DNA from: Candidatus Korobacter versatilis
GTDB lineage: Bacteria > Acidobacteriota > Terriglobia > Terriglobales > Acidobacteriaceae
Assembly: GCA_016185395.1 (NCBI GenBank)
Contig: JACPNR010000002.1
Coordinates: 57,961-121,960 of the forward strand
Reading direction: 5' to 3'
Length of the DNA: 64,000 nucleotides
Shown here: in pieces, positions 43,795 to 56,037 of the stretch
Layout of the letters: each line of letters starts with the position of its first letter
How positions within the stretch are numbered: the first letter of the stretch is position 1
Translations under genes and position numbers: made by a program
The notes under the pieces: generated by a model
Databases searched by the model: none
The model's input: the letters and a program-made list of their open reading frames with translations, nothing else
What the model was told of the DNA's origin: nothing

Positions 43795-44358
43795 ATGCCT
43801 AGCGAAGTCGAGATCAAATTCCTCATCCCAGACCTAGGCGCCCTCGCGGCCAAGCTGCGCGCCGCCGGCTTCCACGAGCAGACGCCGCGTACGCACGAGA
43901 TGAACGTGCTCTATGACTTCCCGGACCGTCCGCTGCGTGCGCGCGGCGAGCTGCTCCGCATCCGCAAGTACGGCGACAAGTGGAAGCTCACCCACAAGGC
44001 CAAGGGTGGCGCGGGCAAGCACAAGTCGCGCGTCGAGACGGAGACCGGACTAAACGACGGAGCCGCGCTCGAAACCATCTTCCGCGCGCTCGGACTGAGC
44101 GAGAGCTTCCGCTACGAGAAGTTTCGCAGCGAGTGGAGCGATGGCAAGGGACACGTGGTGCTCGACGAGACGCCCATCGGCAACGTGGCGGAGATCGAAG
44201 GCCCGCCGGAGTGGATCGATGCCATCGCCGCCAAGCTCGACGTCGGGGAGCGCGACTACATCACCAAGAGTTACGCGCAGCTCTTTCAGGATTGGAAGCA
44301 GCGCACCGGCAGCGCGGCCGAGCAGATGACTTTTGCCGCCGTCGGGAAGAAGCCGTGA
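43795..44358 (+). CDS. CYTH-domain protein (class IV adenylate cyclase-like)
   Basis: 187 residues, ATG at 43795. Starts with MPSEVEIKFLI (the ExExK CYTH motif), then RARGELLRIRKYGDKWKLTHK and EIEGPPEWID. CYTH enzymes use a triphosphate tunnel: CyaB-type adenylate cyclases, thiamine triphosphatases and tripolyphosphatases. The activity cannot be separated from sequence. Its stop overlaps the GTG start of the glycosyltransferase gene. The whole intergenic leader is a heptad hairpin. Confidence 0.82.
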   Translation: MPSEVEIKFLIPDLGALAAKLRAAGFHEQTPRTHEMNVLYDFPDRPLRARGELLRIRKYGDKWKLTHKAKGGAGKHKSRVETETGLNDGAALETIFRALGLSESFRYEKFRSEWSDGKGHVVLDETPIGNVAEIEGPPEWIDAIAAKLDVGERDYITKSYAQLFQDWKQRTGSAAEQMTFAAVGKKP

Positions 44359-45935
44359 GCGCGGCCGCCGCCGGTCAACCTAAGCCCACCGTCTCGGGAG
44401 CGGTCCTCCGCCGCTTCCTGGCCTCGTCCGCCGGCATCATCACCGGATTCGCTCTGCTGAAGTTCGCGCTCCAGCTTGCCGCCATCGCGAACTACGGATA
44501 CCACCGCGACGAGCTCTACTATCTCGATTGTGCCGACCACCTCGCCGCCGGCTATCCGGACCACGCGCCGCTCATCGCCTTCATCACCTACGCATTCCGC
44601 GCCGTGCTCGGCGATTCGCTGCCCGCGATCCGCATCTTCCCCGCCCTGGCCGGAGTCGCGAAGGTCGTGCTCACCGGCATGCTCGCCGTGCGGCTGGGCG
44701 CAAAGCGCTTCGGCGTGGCGCTCGCGTGCCTCTGCGTGGTCATCGCGCCCATCTATCTCGGCATCGACAACTTTCTTTCGATGAACGCGCTCGAGCCGGT
44801 GCTGTGGATGACGTGCGTCTACCTGCTGCTACGAATGATCCAGGGCGGCTCAGTCAAGCTGTGGCTCTGGTTCGGCTTGGTCGGCGGCATCGGCATCGAG
44901 AACAAGCACTCCACGCTGCTCTTTGGTCTCGTCCTAGTGCTCGGACTGCTCGCCACGCCGCAGCGTGCGCTGATGAAGACAAAATGGTTCTGGCTCGGCG
45001 GAATGCTTGCCTTCCTTCTCTTCCTGCCCAACTTACTATGGCAGATCAAGAACCACTGGGCCACGCTGGAGCTGCTGCACAACGTCGCGACGAGCGGAAG
45101 GACTGCGGTCTCGGACCTGGACTTCCTCATCCAGCAGATCGTTCTGCTGAATCCGCTCACCGTGATCGTCTGGATGGGCGGACTGGCGTGGCTGCTGGTG
45201 CGGCCCGCAGGCCGGCCGTACCGCGCGCTCGGCATCGCCTACATCCTGTTGCTGTTTACGATGATGCTGCTGCACGGAAAGAATTACTACGTCGTGCCGG
45301 TGTATCCCGTGCTGTTCGCCGCCGGCGCGGTGGCGCGCGAAGAGTACATCGCGGAAGCGCCCGAGCGCCGGCGCTGGATGCGACCGGGCGCGCTTATCGC
45401 CATCTCCCTCGGCGGACTGTTGTCTCTTCCTGTCGCGCTCCCGGTGCTGCCGCCGGAAGCGGTCATCCGTTACTCCGAGGTGATGCACATCTCGCCGCCG
45501 AACCTGAACACTTCGCGCGTCGGCCGCTTGCAGCAACAGTATGCGGACATGTTCGGATGGCCGGAGATGACCGCGGCGGTCGCCGGCGTCTATGACTCGC
45601 TGACGCCGGCCGAGCGCGCGCGCGCAGCCGTCTACGCGAGCGACTATGGCGAGGCGGGCGCGATCGACTTTTTCGGGCCGCGGCACGGCCTGCCCAAGGC
45701 CATCAGCGGGAACCAGAGCTATTGGATGTGGGGACCGCGCGACTACACCGGGGACGTGCTCATCATCGTGGGTGAAGCCCGCGAGCAGCTCGCGCCGCTT
45801 TGCACCTCGCTCGAAGTGGCTGCCGATTTCCACCATCCGTACGCACGTCCCTACGAGAACGGCCCCATCCTGGTCTGCCGCGGGCTGAAGCGCCCGCTGA
45901 GCGAGATCTGGCCGCAGTTGCGTCGCTGGGACTGA
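44355..45935 (+). CDS. Glycosyltransferase family 39-like (ArnT/PMT) membrane protein
   Basis: 526 residues from GTG at 44355 (GTGA overlap). The periplasmic loop motif YGYHRDELYYLDCADHLAAG with RDE and DHAPLIAF is the GT39/ArnT hallmark; about ten membrane spans follow and a soluble C-terminal ~150 residues (DFFGPRHGLPKAISGNQSYW). Such enzymes transfer sugars from polyprenyl phosphate to lipid A or protein outside the membrane, fitting the polyprenyl synthase two genes upstream. Acceptor unknown. Confidence 0.82.
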   Translation: MSAAAAGQPKPTVSGAVLRRFLASSAGIITGFALLKFALQLAAIANYGYHRDELYYLDCADHLAAGYPDHAPLIAFITYAFRAVLGDSLPAIRIFPALAGVAKVVLTGMLAVRLGAKRFGVALACLCVVIAPIYLGIDNFLSMNALEPVLWMTCVYLLLRMIQGGSVKLWLWFGLVGGIGIENKHSTLLFGLVLVLGLLATPQRALMKTKWFWLGGMLAFLLFLPNLLWQIKNHWATLELLHNVATSGRTAVSDLDFLIQQIVLLNPLTVIVWMGGLAWLLVRPAGRPYRALGIAYILLLFTMMLLHGKNYYVVPVYPVLFAAGAVAREEYIAEAPERRRWMRPGALIAISLGGLLSLPVALPVLPPEAVIRYSEVMHISPPNLNTSRVGRLQQQYADMFGWPEMTAAVAGVYDSLTPAERARAAVYASDYGEAGAIDFFGPRHGLPKAISGNQSYWMWGPRDYTGDVLIIVGEAREQLAPLCTSLEVAADFHHPYARPYENGPILVCRGLKRPLSEIWPQLRRWD

Positions 45936-45947
45936 GCGGGCTGCGTG

Positions 45948-47084
45948 TCACCTCAGCGGATAGAGCTGCAGGCGGCCATCGACCATCACGGCGAGGGCAC
46001 TGCCGTCGGGCGCGATGGCGAAGTTGTAATCGTTTTTGGGCTGCGGCTCCACGCGTACGACGGCGACGTGTTTTCGTTCCACCGCGTTGTAGACGACCAC
46101 GCGCGTGCTGCGACGCTCCGCCGACCTGCCGTCGCGGACCGTTGACCAGGCGTTCTCCTTGTAGCGCACGGCGGAGACGCCGATGAACGTCCCGTTGCGC
46201 GTGGCCGCGGGCGCAGTCTCCAGCCATTCGTAATTCTCGAAGCGGTCGCGCATCATCGCACTGCCGTCGGGCTTGATCAGCAGCACTTCCGGATCGCACG
46301 TCACCAGCAGCGTGTGGTCGTTCAGCAAGGTGGGAAAGTAGGTGCACTTCGCCTCCGCGGGCGCGACCATCGTCTTTCCTTTGCCGGAGAAATCGCGCAG
46401 GAAGATGCGGTTGTTCCACGGGTCGGCCTTGAGCAGTCCGTGGTCGGCGATGGAGATCACCGGGTAGTGCTGGCCCTTGAGCGCGGCGATGGGCTCGAAC
46501 GTCGCGCTGCTCACCACTTCGTCCGTCGTCTCGTCGGGCATGTGATGCACCAGCAACAGCGTCTTGCCGGAGGTCGAGAGCCTCACCCACCACTGTTCGG
46601 ACGCGCTACGCTCGGCCAGCCGATGCTCCTTCAGCAGCGTGAGGTCAGGCGAATACAGCCGCACGAAATCGCCGGTGCGCACCAGGAAGTTTCCCTCGGC
46701 GTTGATGCCCATCCAGGATTGCCCGGCACGCGAAGGCAGTGTCTTGCGATAACGCAGCGCTCCCGTCTGCGCGTCGAAGGAAAGGACCTGGAGTCGGAAT
46801 GGACTGGAAGCAGAGAGCTGGTCACGTCGCGAAAACCCGCGCCCCGACTTCGTGGCGAAATAGCAGATCACTTCATTGGGGGAAGGAAACAGGACGCCGG
46901 AATCGTAGCCTTCACCGCCGGCAAAGAATGGTCCGGTGTAGTAGTGGCGCGGCGGACGGTCGGCGTAGCTGTAGGGCTTGAGGTCGGCGGACCACGCCGG
47001 GACCTGGGCCGCCTGTTTGGCGGCACCCGTGGGCGCCAGCGCCAGCAGCAACAACCACGTCACTACCCAGCGCCCTTTTCGCAC
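45948..47084 (-). CDS. Secreted beta-propeller-like protein of unknown function
   Basis: 378 residues from GTG at 47084, chosen because a signal peptide starts there (RKGRWVVTWLLLLALAPTGA). The mature part has strand repeats such as VLSFDAQTGALRYRKTL, FVRLYSPDLTLLKEHRL and FAIAPDGSALAVMVDG spaced like WD/NHL blades. No enzyme motif. It overlaps no gene and lies 35 bases after secA on the same strand, convergent with the glycosyltransferase. Confidence 0.6.
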   Translation of the reverse strand: MRKGRWVVTWLLLLALAPTGAAKQAAQVPAWSADLKPYSYADRPPRHYYTGPFFAGGEGYDSGVLFPSPNEVICYFATKSGRGFSRRDQLSASSPFRLQVLSFDAQTGALRYRKTLPSRAGQSWMGINAEGNFLVRTGDFVRLYSPDLTLLKEHRLAERSASEQWWVRLSTSGKTLLLVHHMPDETTDEVVSSATFEPIAALKGQHYPVISIADHGLLKADPWNNRIFLRDFSGKGKTMVAPAEAKCTYFPTLLNDHTLLVTCDPEVLLIKPDGSAMMRDRFENYEWLETAPAATRNGTFIGVSAVRYKENAWSTVRDGRSAERRSTRVVVYNAVERKHVAVVRVEPQPKNDYNFAIAPDGSALAVMVDGRLQLYPLR

Positions 47085-47119
47085 ATCCCGCAAGCGCAAT
47101 ACCTCGTGGATGCGCCAGT

Positions 47120-50047
<2,928 letters not shown>

Positions 50048-50168
50048 CAGGAATTCCTGGGCAGGATCGTGCCTTCTACAAGCATTATCAGCCTAACACA
50101 TTGGATGCACTGGCTTTCCCGAGGACGCACGACCTTCCCGCCACTGGAGACGCGCCGCCTCGCCCGCC

Positions 50169-50174
50169 TATAAT
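50169..50174 (+). promoter_or_regulatory. -10 box for sodC
   Basis: A perfect TATAAT 23 bases before the sodC ATG; the distance is short but leaves room for the CAGGAGG ribosome site. No convincing -35 box. Confidence 0.4.
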
Positions 50175-50196
50175 GCACTTCGCACAGGAGGCACTC

Positions 50197-50706
50197 ATGA
50201 AACGTATCCTTATCGCCCTCACGCTGCTGCTCGCTACCGCCGCCTACGCCAAGAGCGTGAAGAAGGTCGTGGAACTCAAAGACGCCAAGGGACAAAGCGT
50301 CGGAACCGCCACGCTCAAGCAGGAAAAAGACGGCGTCGAGCTCAAGCTGGACCTAAAGAACCTGCCGCCCGGCGAGCACGCCATCCACATCCATCAAAAC
50401 GCGAAGTGCGACGCGCCCGACTTCAAGTCCGCGGGTGGACATTTCAACCCCGCCGGAAAGAAGCACGGCACAGAGAATCCCGACGGCTCGCACAACGGCG
50501 ACATGAGGAACATCAAGGCAGACGCAAAAGGCATGGTCCGCGGTCACGTGGAGAACAAACAAGTCACGCTGGCGGAAGGCGCCAAGAACTCCGTGTTCGC
50601 CAACGGCGGCACCGCGCTCGTGGTCCACGCCAAGGCGGATGACATGAAGACAGACCCCAGCGGCAACGCCGGCGACCGCATCGCCTGCGGACTCATCACG
50701 AAGTAG
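50197..50706 (+). CDS. sodC: Periplasmic Cu/Zn superoxide dismutase
   Basis: 169 residues from ATG at 50197, behind CAGGAGG. Signal peptide 1-18 ([12 protein letters not shown]). Copper and zinc ligands are all there: [30 protein letters not shown] (with Asp) and VVHAKADDM; the disulfide partner is in RIACGLI. It removes periplasmic superoxide. Divergent from secA. Confidence 0.93.
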   Translation: MKRILIALTLLLATAAYAKSVKKVVELKDAKGQSVGTATLKQEKDGVELKLDLKNLPPGEHAIHIHQNAKCDAPDFKSAGGHFNPAGKKHGTENPDGSHNGDMRNIKADAKGMVRGHVENKQVTLAEGAKNSVFANGGTALVVHAKADDMKTDPSGNAGDRIACGLITK

Positions 50707-50748
50707 CCGGCGGTTTGAATCGAGAGCTGCTTCCGCTATATTTCGTGT

Positions 50749-53619
50749 TTGTCTCCCGGGCAGGTACAAGGCTTCTATAGCGGCTTCTCCGGTTCCGCGG
50801 AGAAGTGGCCGCAAAACGTTGCCATCGAGGTGCAGCGCGAGCACTCGCTCGAGCGCTACACCTACGCCGAATTGCGCCAAATGGCGGAATCCGTCGGCCG
50901 CTGGCTCACGGAAGCCAACCTCGCTCGCGGCGCGCGCTGCGCCTTCCTCGGCAACAACAGCGCCCGCTGGGTCGCCGCCTACCTGGGGACCATCGCCGCC
51001 GGCTGCGTCGCCGTCCCGCTCGACACCGCCTTCAAGCCCAAGCAGATCGCCACGCTATTAAAGGATAGCGGCGCGACCGTGCTGTTCGCGGACGAGCGCT
51101 TCCTGCCCGCCGCGCGCGAGGCCGCCGCCGGCATGCCGATCCGCTTCGTCTTGCTCGAAGGCAAGGCTGCCGGAGTGGATGCGGTCGAGAAGATGTTCTC
51201 GTCCGGCCCCGGCAAGTTCGCTCCCATCTCGCCGCAGGGCCTCGAAGAACCTGCGGTCATGCTCTACACCTCCGGCACCACCAGCGACCCGAAGGGCGTG
51301 GTGCTCTCGCACGACAACCTGCTCGCCGAGGTCGAAGCCGTCTTCAGCTTCGTCCACATCGGCCCGCGCGACGCCATCCTTGGCGTGCTCCCCCTCTTCC
51401 ATGCGCTCGCGCAGATGGCCAACCTGCTGCTTCCCTTTGCCGGCGGCGCGCGCGTCGTCTACCTCGAATCGCTCAACACCACCGAGCTGCTCCGCGGCCT
51501 GCGCGAGCGCGACATAACGCTCTTCTGCTGCGTCCCGCAATTTTTCTATTTGATCCACGAGCGCATCCTTAAAGACGTCGCCGGACGTGGGCCGCTCGCG
51601 CGCGGCGCCTTCCGTACCCTGCTCTCCGTTTCCGGTGCGCTGCGCAAGCTGCGCATCAATCCCGGCAAACTGCTCTTTCGCCGCGCCCACGTCGCGCTCG
51701 GCGAGCGCATGCGCTACCTGGTGACGGGCGGCTCGCGCTTCGACCTCACCGTTGCCCGCGATCTCTACGCGCTCGGCTTCGACATCCTGCAGGCCTACGG
51801 GCTCACCGAAGTCTCCGGCGGCGCCTTCGCCACGCCGCCCAACGACAACGTCCTCGGCTCGGTCGGCACGCCGCTCCAAGGTGTCGAAACGCGCTTGTTC
51901 GCCTCCGCAGCCGCGGAGAGCTCCGACAACGCCGCGCACGTCTCCGGCGAGATCGCGCTGCGCGGACGCACTGTGATGCGCGGCTACTACAACCGCCCGG
52001 ACGCGAACGCCGCTTCCTTCCGCGACGGATGGTTCCTCACCGGCGACCTCGGCTACTTCGATGCGGACGGCAACCTCTTCATCACCGGACGCGCCAAGGA
52101 AGTCATCGTCCTCTCGAACGGCAAGAACATCTATCCGGAAGAGATCGAGCAGCACTACCTGCAATCGCCGTGGATCAAGGAGATGTGCGTCGTCGGACTC
52201 GAGAGCAAACCGGGCGAGCGCCTCGAGGAGCGCCTGCACGCCGCCGTCGTCCCTGATTTCGACGTGCTGCGCGAAAAGCGCATCGTCAACATCAACGAGG
52301 TCATTCGCTTCGACATCGAGACGCTTTCCACCAAGATCACGCCCGCCAAGCGCATCTTGAGCTACGAGATATGGAAAGAGCCGCTGCCGCGCACCACCAC
52401 GCAGAAGCTCCGCCGCTTCGAGATCCTGCGCCGCGTGGAGAGCGGCGCGGGCCAGAAGCAGGAAGAACGAGGGCCCGTCGCCGTCTCAGCCGGCGATGAA
52501 CTCTGGATGGCGCGGCCCGACGTCGCACAGGCCCTTGCCACCATCCGTGAAGCAGCGCGCGAACACGCCGGACAAGTCGCGCCCGCGGCCAATCTCGAAC
52601 TCGACCTCGGCCTCGATTCCATGGAGCGCGTGGAGCTCATGGTCGCGCTCGAGCAGGCATTCGACGCCGCCATCCCCGAGGAGCGCGTCGCGGAGCTCTA
52701 CACCGTCCGCGAGCTGGTGGAAGCCGTGCTTGAGCACTCCGGCAAGGGCGCGCCCGAAAGAAAGCAGCAACCCGCCGGATGGGAGCACATCCTCTCGGTC
52801 GAGTCGCAACTGGGTGAGCGCGGAGCGAGCGCCGTATCGCGCGAGCGCAGCGCGAGGGGCGACGCAGCCGAGCCAAGCGCGCGGCGCGAGGCGAGTAGCG
52901 TTGCGGCGACCCTCGAAGAAAAGGCCGTCCGTGCCATCACGCGCCCGCAGTTCCTCTACACGCTCTTCTGGTTCGCCGCCGGACGCCTCGTCAACCTCTT
53001 TACCCGCGACTTCTTCGACTTGAAGATCACCGGCGTAGAAAAGCTGCCGCTCCACGGCCCCTACATCATCTCGCCCAACCACCAGAGTTTCATTGATGCC
53101 CCGGTGCTGGTTGCGTTCTTCCCCTGGCAGCTCTACAAGCAGCTCTTCTACGTGGGGACGAGCGAGATATTCGGCTCCGGCTTCGGGCGGTGGCTCGCGC
53201 GCACCATGAAGCTCATCCCCGTGGACCCGGACGCCAACCTCGTACCGGCCATGCGCGCCGGCGCCTACGGACTCCGCCACGGCCGCGTGCTCGTGCTCTA
53301 TCCCGAGGGCGAGCGCTCCATCACCGGCGAACCCAAGGCGTTCAAGAAGGGCGCGGCCATCCTGGCGACGCACCTGCAAGTGCCCATCTATCCCGTCGCC
53401 ATGGACGGCTTCTTCGAAGCCTGGCCGCGCGGCAAAAACTGGTTCCAGCGTTTCTCGCGCATGCGCATCGCCATCGGCGATCCGGTCCTGCCGCCGGCCA
53501 CGCCGGGCCCGAGCCCCGAGCAGACCTACGCGCAGCTCACCGCCGAGCTCAAGCACCGCGTGGTCGAGATGTGGGACCCGATGCACGCGGCGCTCAACGC
53601 CAGGCTGAAAGCGAAGTAG
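50749..53619 (+). CDS. Acyl-CoA/ACP synthetase - acyl carrier - PlsC acyltransferase fusion
   Basis: 956 residues from TTG at 50749 (alternatives are poor). Residues 1-560: AMP-binding enzyme with MLYTSGTTSDPKGVV, YGLTEVSGG, DGWFLTGDLGYFD and GRAKEVIVLSNGKNIYPEE. Residues ~585-665: acyl-carrier domain, phosphopantetheine Ser624 in GLDSMERVELM. Residues ~700-745: low-complexity, repeat-like linker. Residues ~745-956: PlsC/LPLAT acyltransferase with NHQSFID (His778) and LYPEGERS. Together it could activate a fatty acid, load it on its own carrier and transfer it to a lysophospholipid, as in E. coli Aas but with reverse order plus a carrier. Confidence 0.85.
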   Translation: MSPGQVQGFYSGFSGSAEKWPQNVAIEVQREHSLERYTYAELRQMAESVGRWLTEANLARGARCAFLGNNSARWVAAYLGTIAAGCVAVPLDTAFKPKQIATLLKDSGATVLFADERFLPAAREAAAGMPIRFVLLEGKAAGVDAVEKMFSSGPGKFAPISPQGLEEPAVMLYTSGTTSDPKGVVLSHDNLLAEVEAVFSFVHIGPRDAILGVLPLFHALAQMANLLLPFAGGARVVYLESLNTTELLRGLRERDITLFCCVPQFFYLIHERILKDVAGRGPLARGAFRTLLSVSGALRKLRINPGKLLFRRAHVALGERMRYLVTGGSRFDLTVARDLYALGFDILQAYGLTEVSGGAFATPPNDNVLGSVGTPLQGVETRLFASAAAESSDNAAHVSGEIALRGRTVMRGYYNRPDANAASFRDGWFLTGDLGYFDADGNLFITGRAKEVIVLSNGKNIYPEEIEQHYLQSPWIKEMCVVGLESKPGERLEERLHAAVVPDFDVLREKRIVNINEVIRFDIETLSTKITPAKRILSYEIWKEPLPRTTTQKLRRFEILRRVESGAGQKQEERGPVAVSAGDELWMARPDVAQALATIREAAREHAGQVAPAANLELDLGLDSMERVELMVALEQAFDAAIPEERVAELYTVRELVEAVLEHSGKGAPERKQQPAGWEHILSVESQLGERGASAVSRERSARGDAAEPSARREASSVAATLEEKAVRAITRPQFLYTLFWFAAGRLVNLFTRDFFDLKITGVEKLPLHGPYIISPNHQSFIDAPVLVAFFPWQLYKQLFYVGTSEIFGSGFGRWLARTMKLIPVDPDANLVPAMRAGAYGLRHGRVLVLYPEGERSITGEPKAFKKGAAILATHLQVPIYPVAMDGFFEAWPRGKNWFQRFSRMRIAIGDPVLPPATPGPSPEQTYAQLTAELKHRVVEMWDPMHAALNARLKAK

Positions 53620-53642
53620 TCACGGTGCTATCCTTCCACGCC

Positions 53643-54059
53643 ATGAGAGTCGAGGGCATCACACCCATCCTGAACGTCTCCGACATCCAAGCCACGTTTG
53701 CCTGGTTCGAGAAGTGGGGCTGGAAGAAACTGTGGGACTGGGGCACTCCGCCCAGCTTCGGCGCCGTCGGCTCCGGTAACGCCGAGATCTTTCTCTGCCT
53801 GGGCGGGCAAGGCGGGCGTGGTAAAGGCAAGAACCCTGCGACGTTCGGTCCGAACGGCGACCAGACCGCCGACAAAGGCGCATGGATGTCGGTGTTCGTG
53901 GACGACGTGGACGCCGTCCACCGCGTGTGCGTCGCCGCCGGCCTCGACGTGACACACCCGCCGACGAATCACGAATGGGGAGTCCGCGAGATGCACCTGC
54001 GCCATCCTGATGGGCACGTCTTCCGCGTGGGCACCGGGACGGGCGAACACGAAGACTGA
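53643..54059 (+). CDS. VOC-superfamily (glyoxalase/bleomycin resistance-like) protein
   Basis: 138 residues, ATG at 53643. Starts MRVEGITPILNVSDIQATFA, the typical paired beta-alpha-beta-beta-beta opening, and ends EWGVREMHLRHPDGHVFRVG with the usual metal/ligand residues. The family includes glyoxalases, dioxygenases and drug-binding proteins; the specific role cannot be told. 23 bases downstream of the acyltransferase fusion. Confidence 0.8.
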   Translation: MRVEGITPILNVSDIQATFAWFEKWGWKKLWDWGTPPSFGAVGSGNAEIFLCLGGQGGRGKGKNPATFGPNGDQTADKGAWMSVFVDDVDAVHRVCVAAGLDVTHPPTNHEWGVREMHLRHPDGHVFRVGTGTGEHED

Positions 54060-54063
54060 GCGG

Positions 54064-54966
54064 CTACTTCGCCCGCGGATGGCTCTTGTCGTACACCGCC
54101 ATCACGTGCTTCATCGAGAGCTGCGTGTAGCGCTGCGTGGTGGAGAGCCGCTCGTGGCCGAGCAGCTCCTGGATGGCCCTAAGGTCGGCGCCTTCTTCCA
54201 GCATGTGCGTCCCGAAGGCGTGGCGCAGCGTGTGCGGATGCACGTCCGGCGGCAGGCCCTTCGCCACCGCGATGGCTTTCACGATGCGTCCCACGGAGCG
54301 CGTGGTCAGCGGGCCGCCGCGCTGGTTCACCAGCAGCGCGCGCGTCGGCCCCTTCTTCTTCGCATCACTCAACGCCTGCTGCCGCGCCGGCAGGTATGCC
54401 GTGAGCGCCTCGCGTGCCGTCTCGCCGAACGGCACGTAGCGCTCCTTCTTCCCTTTTCCGCGGATGAGGATGGCTTCGTTCGAGAGCCGTATGTCGTCGA
54501 GCTGTATCCCCACCAGCTCCGAGTTGCGGATGCCGCACCCGTACAGCAGCTCGAAGATCAGCCGCTCGCGCTCCGGGAAGCTGGTGTGCTCGGGCATGGG
54601 CGCGTCCAGGATGCCGTTCATCTCCTCGATCGTCGGCACGCGCGGCAGCTTCTTCGGCAACCTCGGCGTGGAGACCAGTGCCGCCGGGTTCTGCTCCACC
54701 TCGCCTTCGCGCGCTAACCACCGGTAGAACGAGCGCAGCGCCGCGAGCGTGCGCGCCACCGAAGTCTTCGACAAGTTCTGGTCGTAAAGATGCGAAAGGA
54801 ACCGGCGGATGGCGAGATGGTCGATCTTCGCTGCATCGGTCTCGCCGACGAACGCCGAGAACCGCGCCAGGTCATTCGCGTAAGCGCGCAGCGTGTGCGG
54901 CGAAGCATCGCGCTCCGCGCGCATCGTCCGCAGGAACGAGCCGATGTGTTTCTCCAGCTTCTTCAC
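54064..54966 (-). CDS. xerC: Tyrosine recombinase XerC-like
   Basis: 300 residues from GTG at 54966 ([15 protein letters not shown]), GTGA overlap with the upstream recombinase. Catalytic residues: Arg in [34 protein letters not shown]. The N-terminal SAM-like core-binding domain spans ~1-95. XerC and XerD resolve chromosome dimers at dif. Two Xer genes in tandem suggest they act as a pair. Confidence 0.88.
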   Translation of the reverse strand: MKKLEKHIGSFLRTMRAERDASPHTLRAYANDLARFSAFVGETDAAKIDHLAIRRFLSHLYDQNLSKTSVARTLAALRSFYRWLAREGEVEQNPAALVSTPRLPKKLPRVPTIEEMNGILDAPMPEHTSFPERERLIFELLYGCGIRNSELVGIQLDDIRLSNEAILIRGKGKKERYVPFGETAREALTAYLPARQQALSDAKKKGPTRALLVNQRGGPLTTRSVGRIVKAIAVAKGLPPDVHPHTLRHAFGTHMLEEGADLRAIQELLGHERLSTTQRYTQLSMKHVMAVYDKSHPRAK

Positions 54967-55961
54967 GCCTTGCCTCGTAGCGCCGGCGTCTCGCCGGCTG
55001 TAGCGCGGGCGTCCCGCCCGCGCTTGCGCGCGCGAGGATGGTGATTTCTGTACACGCTCTTCAACCGATCAAGCGCCAGATGCGTGTAGATCTGCGTGGT
55101 CGAGATGTCGGCGTGCCCCAGGATGGTCTGCACTGTCCTGAGATCGGCGCCGCCTTCCACCATGTGCGTCGCCGCCGAGTGCCGCAGCATGTGTGGCGAG
55201 GTGTGGCGTCCCGCCGCGCCCCCGGCCGCAGCCACAACTTTCCAAACCAACTGCCGCGTCAGCGGTCGCCCGCCGCGCGCAATGAATACGTAGGCCGACG
55301 GTCTCTCGGTAGAGACGGCCTTCTGGCCGTCTCCTGCCCGCAGCAGCAGCGGTCTTCCCTCTTTCAGATATTCACTCAGCGCGAGGGCCGCCGCCTTCCC
55401 CAGCGGCACCACTCGCTCTTTATCTCCCTTACCTCGCACGAGCATGTAGAGGGACTCCAGCTTTACGTCCTCTAGCTTCACGCTCGTCACTTCCGAGACG
55501 CGCAGCGCGCCGCCGTAGAAGACTTCTAACATCGCGTGGTCGCGCAGCATCAGTGCCGGGGCAAGCTTCGTCGCCGGACGCTGCGCCGGCGCATCCAGCA
55601 TGCGCTCGACCTCATCGCGCGCCAGCGATTTCGGCAGCACCTTCCACTGCTTCGGCGAATCAAGGTTCAACGTGGGGTCGTGCGCGATCATCCGGTCGAG
55701 CACGAGATATTTGTAGAGGTGCCGCAGCGCGGAGAGCTTGCGCGCGATGGAGCGCCCGTCGAGCGCGTGCGAGAAGAGCTGGTCGAGGAAGGCGCGCACG
55801 TCGTCGCGCTTCGCGGTCAGCAGATTGCGGCGGCGCTTGACCAGGAAGGCCGCGAACTGCATCGCGTCGCGCCGGTAGGCAGCCACGCTCAGTGGCGCGA
55901 GTCCCTTCTCGACCTTCAGGTAGTCGAGGAATGCCGCGATGGTCTGTGCGCTGTCCGCCAC
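54963..55961 (-). CDS. xerD: Tyrosine recombinase XerD-like with repeat-encoded insert and tail
   Basis: 332 residues, ATG at 55961. Core-binding domain 1-100; catalytic Arg in [20 protein letters not shown] and [13 protein letters not shown]. Two segments are repeat DNA: residues around [11 protein letters not shown] come from the GGTAGAGACG palindrome (55308-55338), a surface loop before the catalytic HxxR; and the tail [13 protein letters not shown] comes from two 23-bp GTAGCG palindromes. Apart from these it has the family's ~300-residue length. Confidence 0.87.
   Translation of the reverse strand: MADSAQTIAAFLDYLKVEKGLAPLSVAAYRRDAMQFAAFLVKRRRNLLTAKRDDVRAFLDQLFSHALDGRSIARKLSALRHLYKYLVLDRMIAHDPTLNLDSPKQWKVLPKSLARDEVERMLDAPAQRPATKLAPALMLRDHAMLEVFYGGALRVSEVTSVKLEDVKLESLYMLVRGKGDKERVVPLGKAAALALSEYLKEGRPLLLRAGDGQKAVSTERPSAYVFIARGGRPLTRQLVWKVVAAAGGAAGRHTSPHMLRHSAATHMVEGGADLRTVQTILGHADISTTQIYTHLALDRLKSVYRNHHPRARKRGRDARATAGETPALRGKA
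54977..55022. repeat. Two 23-bp GTAGCGC palindromes
   Basis: GTAGCGCCGGCGTCTCGCCG(GCT) and GTAGCGCGGGCGTCCCGCCC(GCG) stand head to tail. Each is a small hairpin, with different but self-complementary stems. They encode the tail of the upstream recombinase. A broken copy lies at ~59516. Confidence 0.7.
55308..55338. repeat. GGTAGAGACGGCC palindrome, in-frame copy in xerD
   Basis: GAGACGGCC (55312-55320), TTCT loop, GGCCGTCTC (55325-55333): a perfect 9-bp stem with the same loop as the clpX terminator copy. It is translated on the minus strand. Confidence 0.75.
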
Positions 55962-56004
55962 GTCCTAACGGTAAAACATTATCGGACGCAGTGGAATGTC
56001 CTTC

Positions 56005-56032
56005 TTGGTACTTGGTACCTGGTACCTGGTAC
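56005..56032. repeat. Heptad array YTGGTAC, four units
   Basis: TTGGTAC x2, CTGGTAC x2 in exact register, between the DUF72 stop and the xerD start. Confidence 0.8.
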
Positions 56033-56037
56033 TGCAA

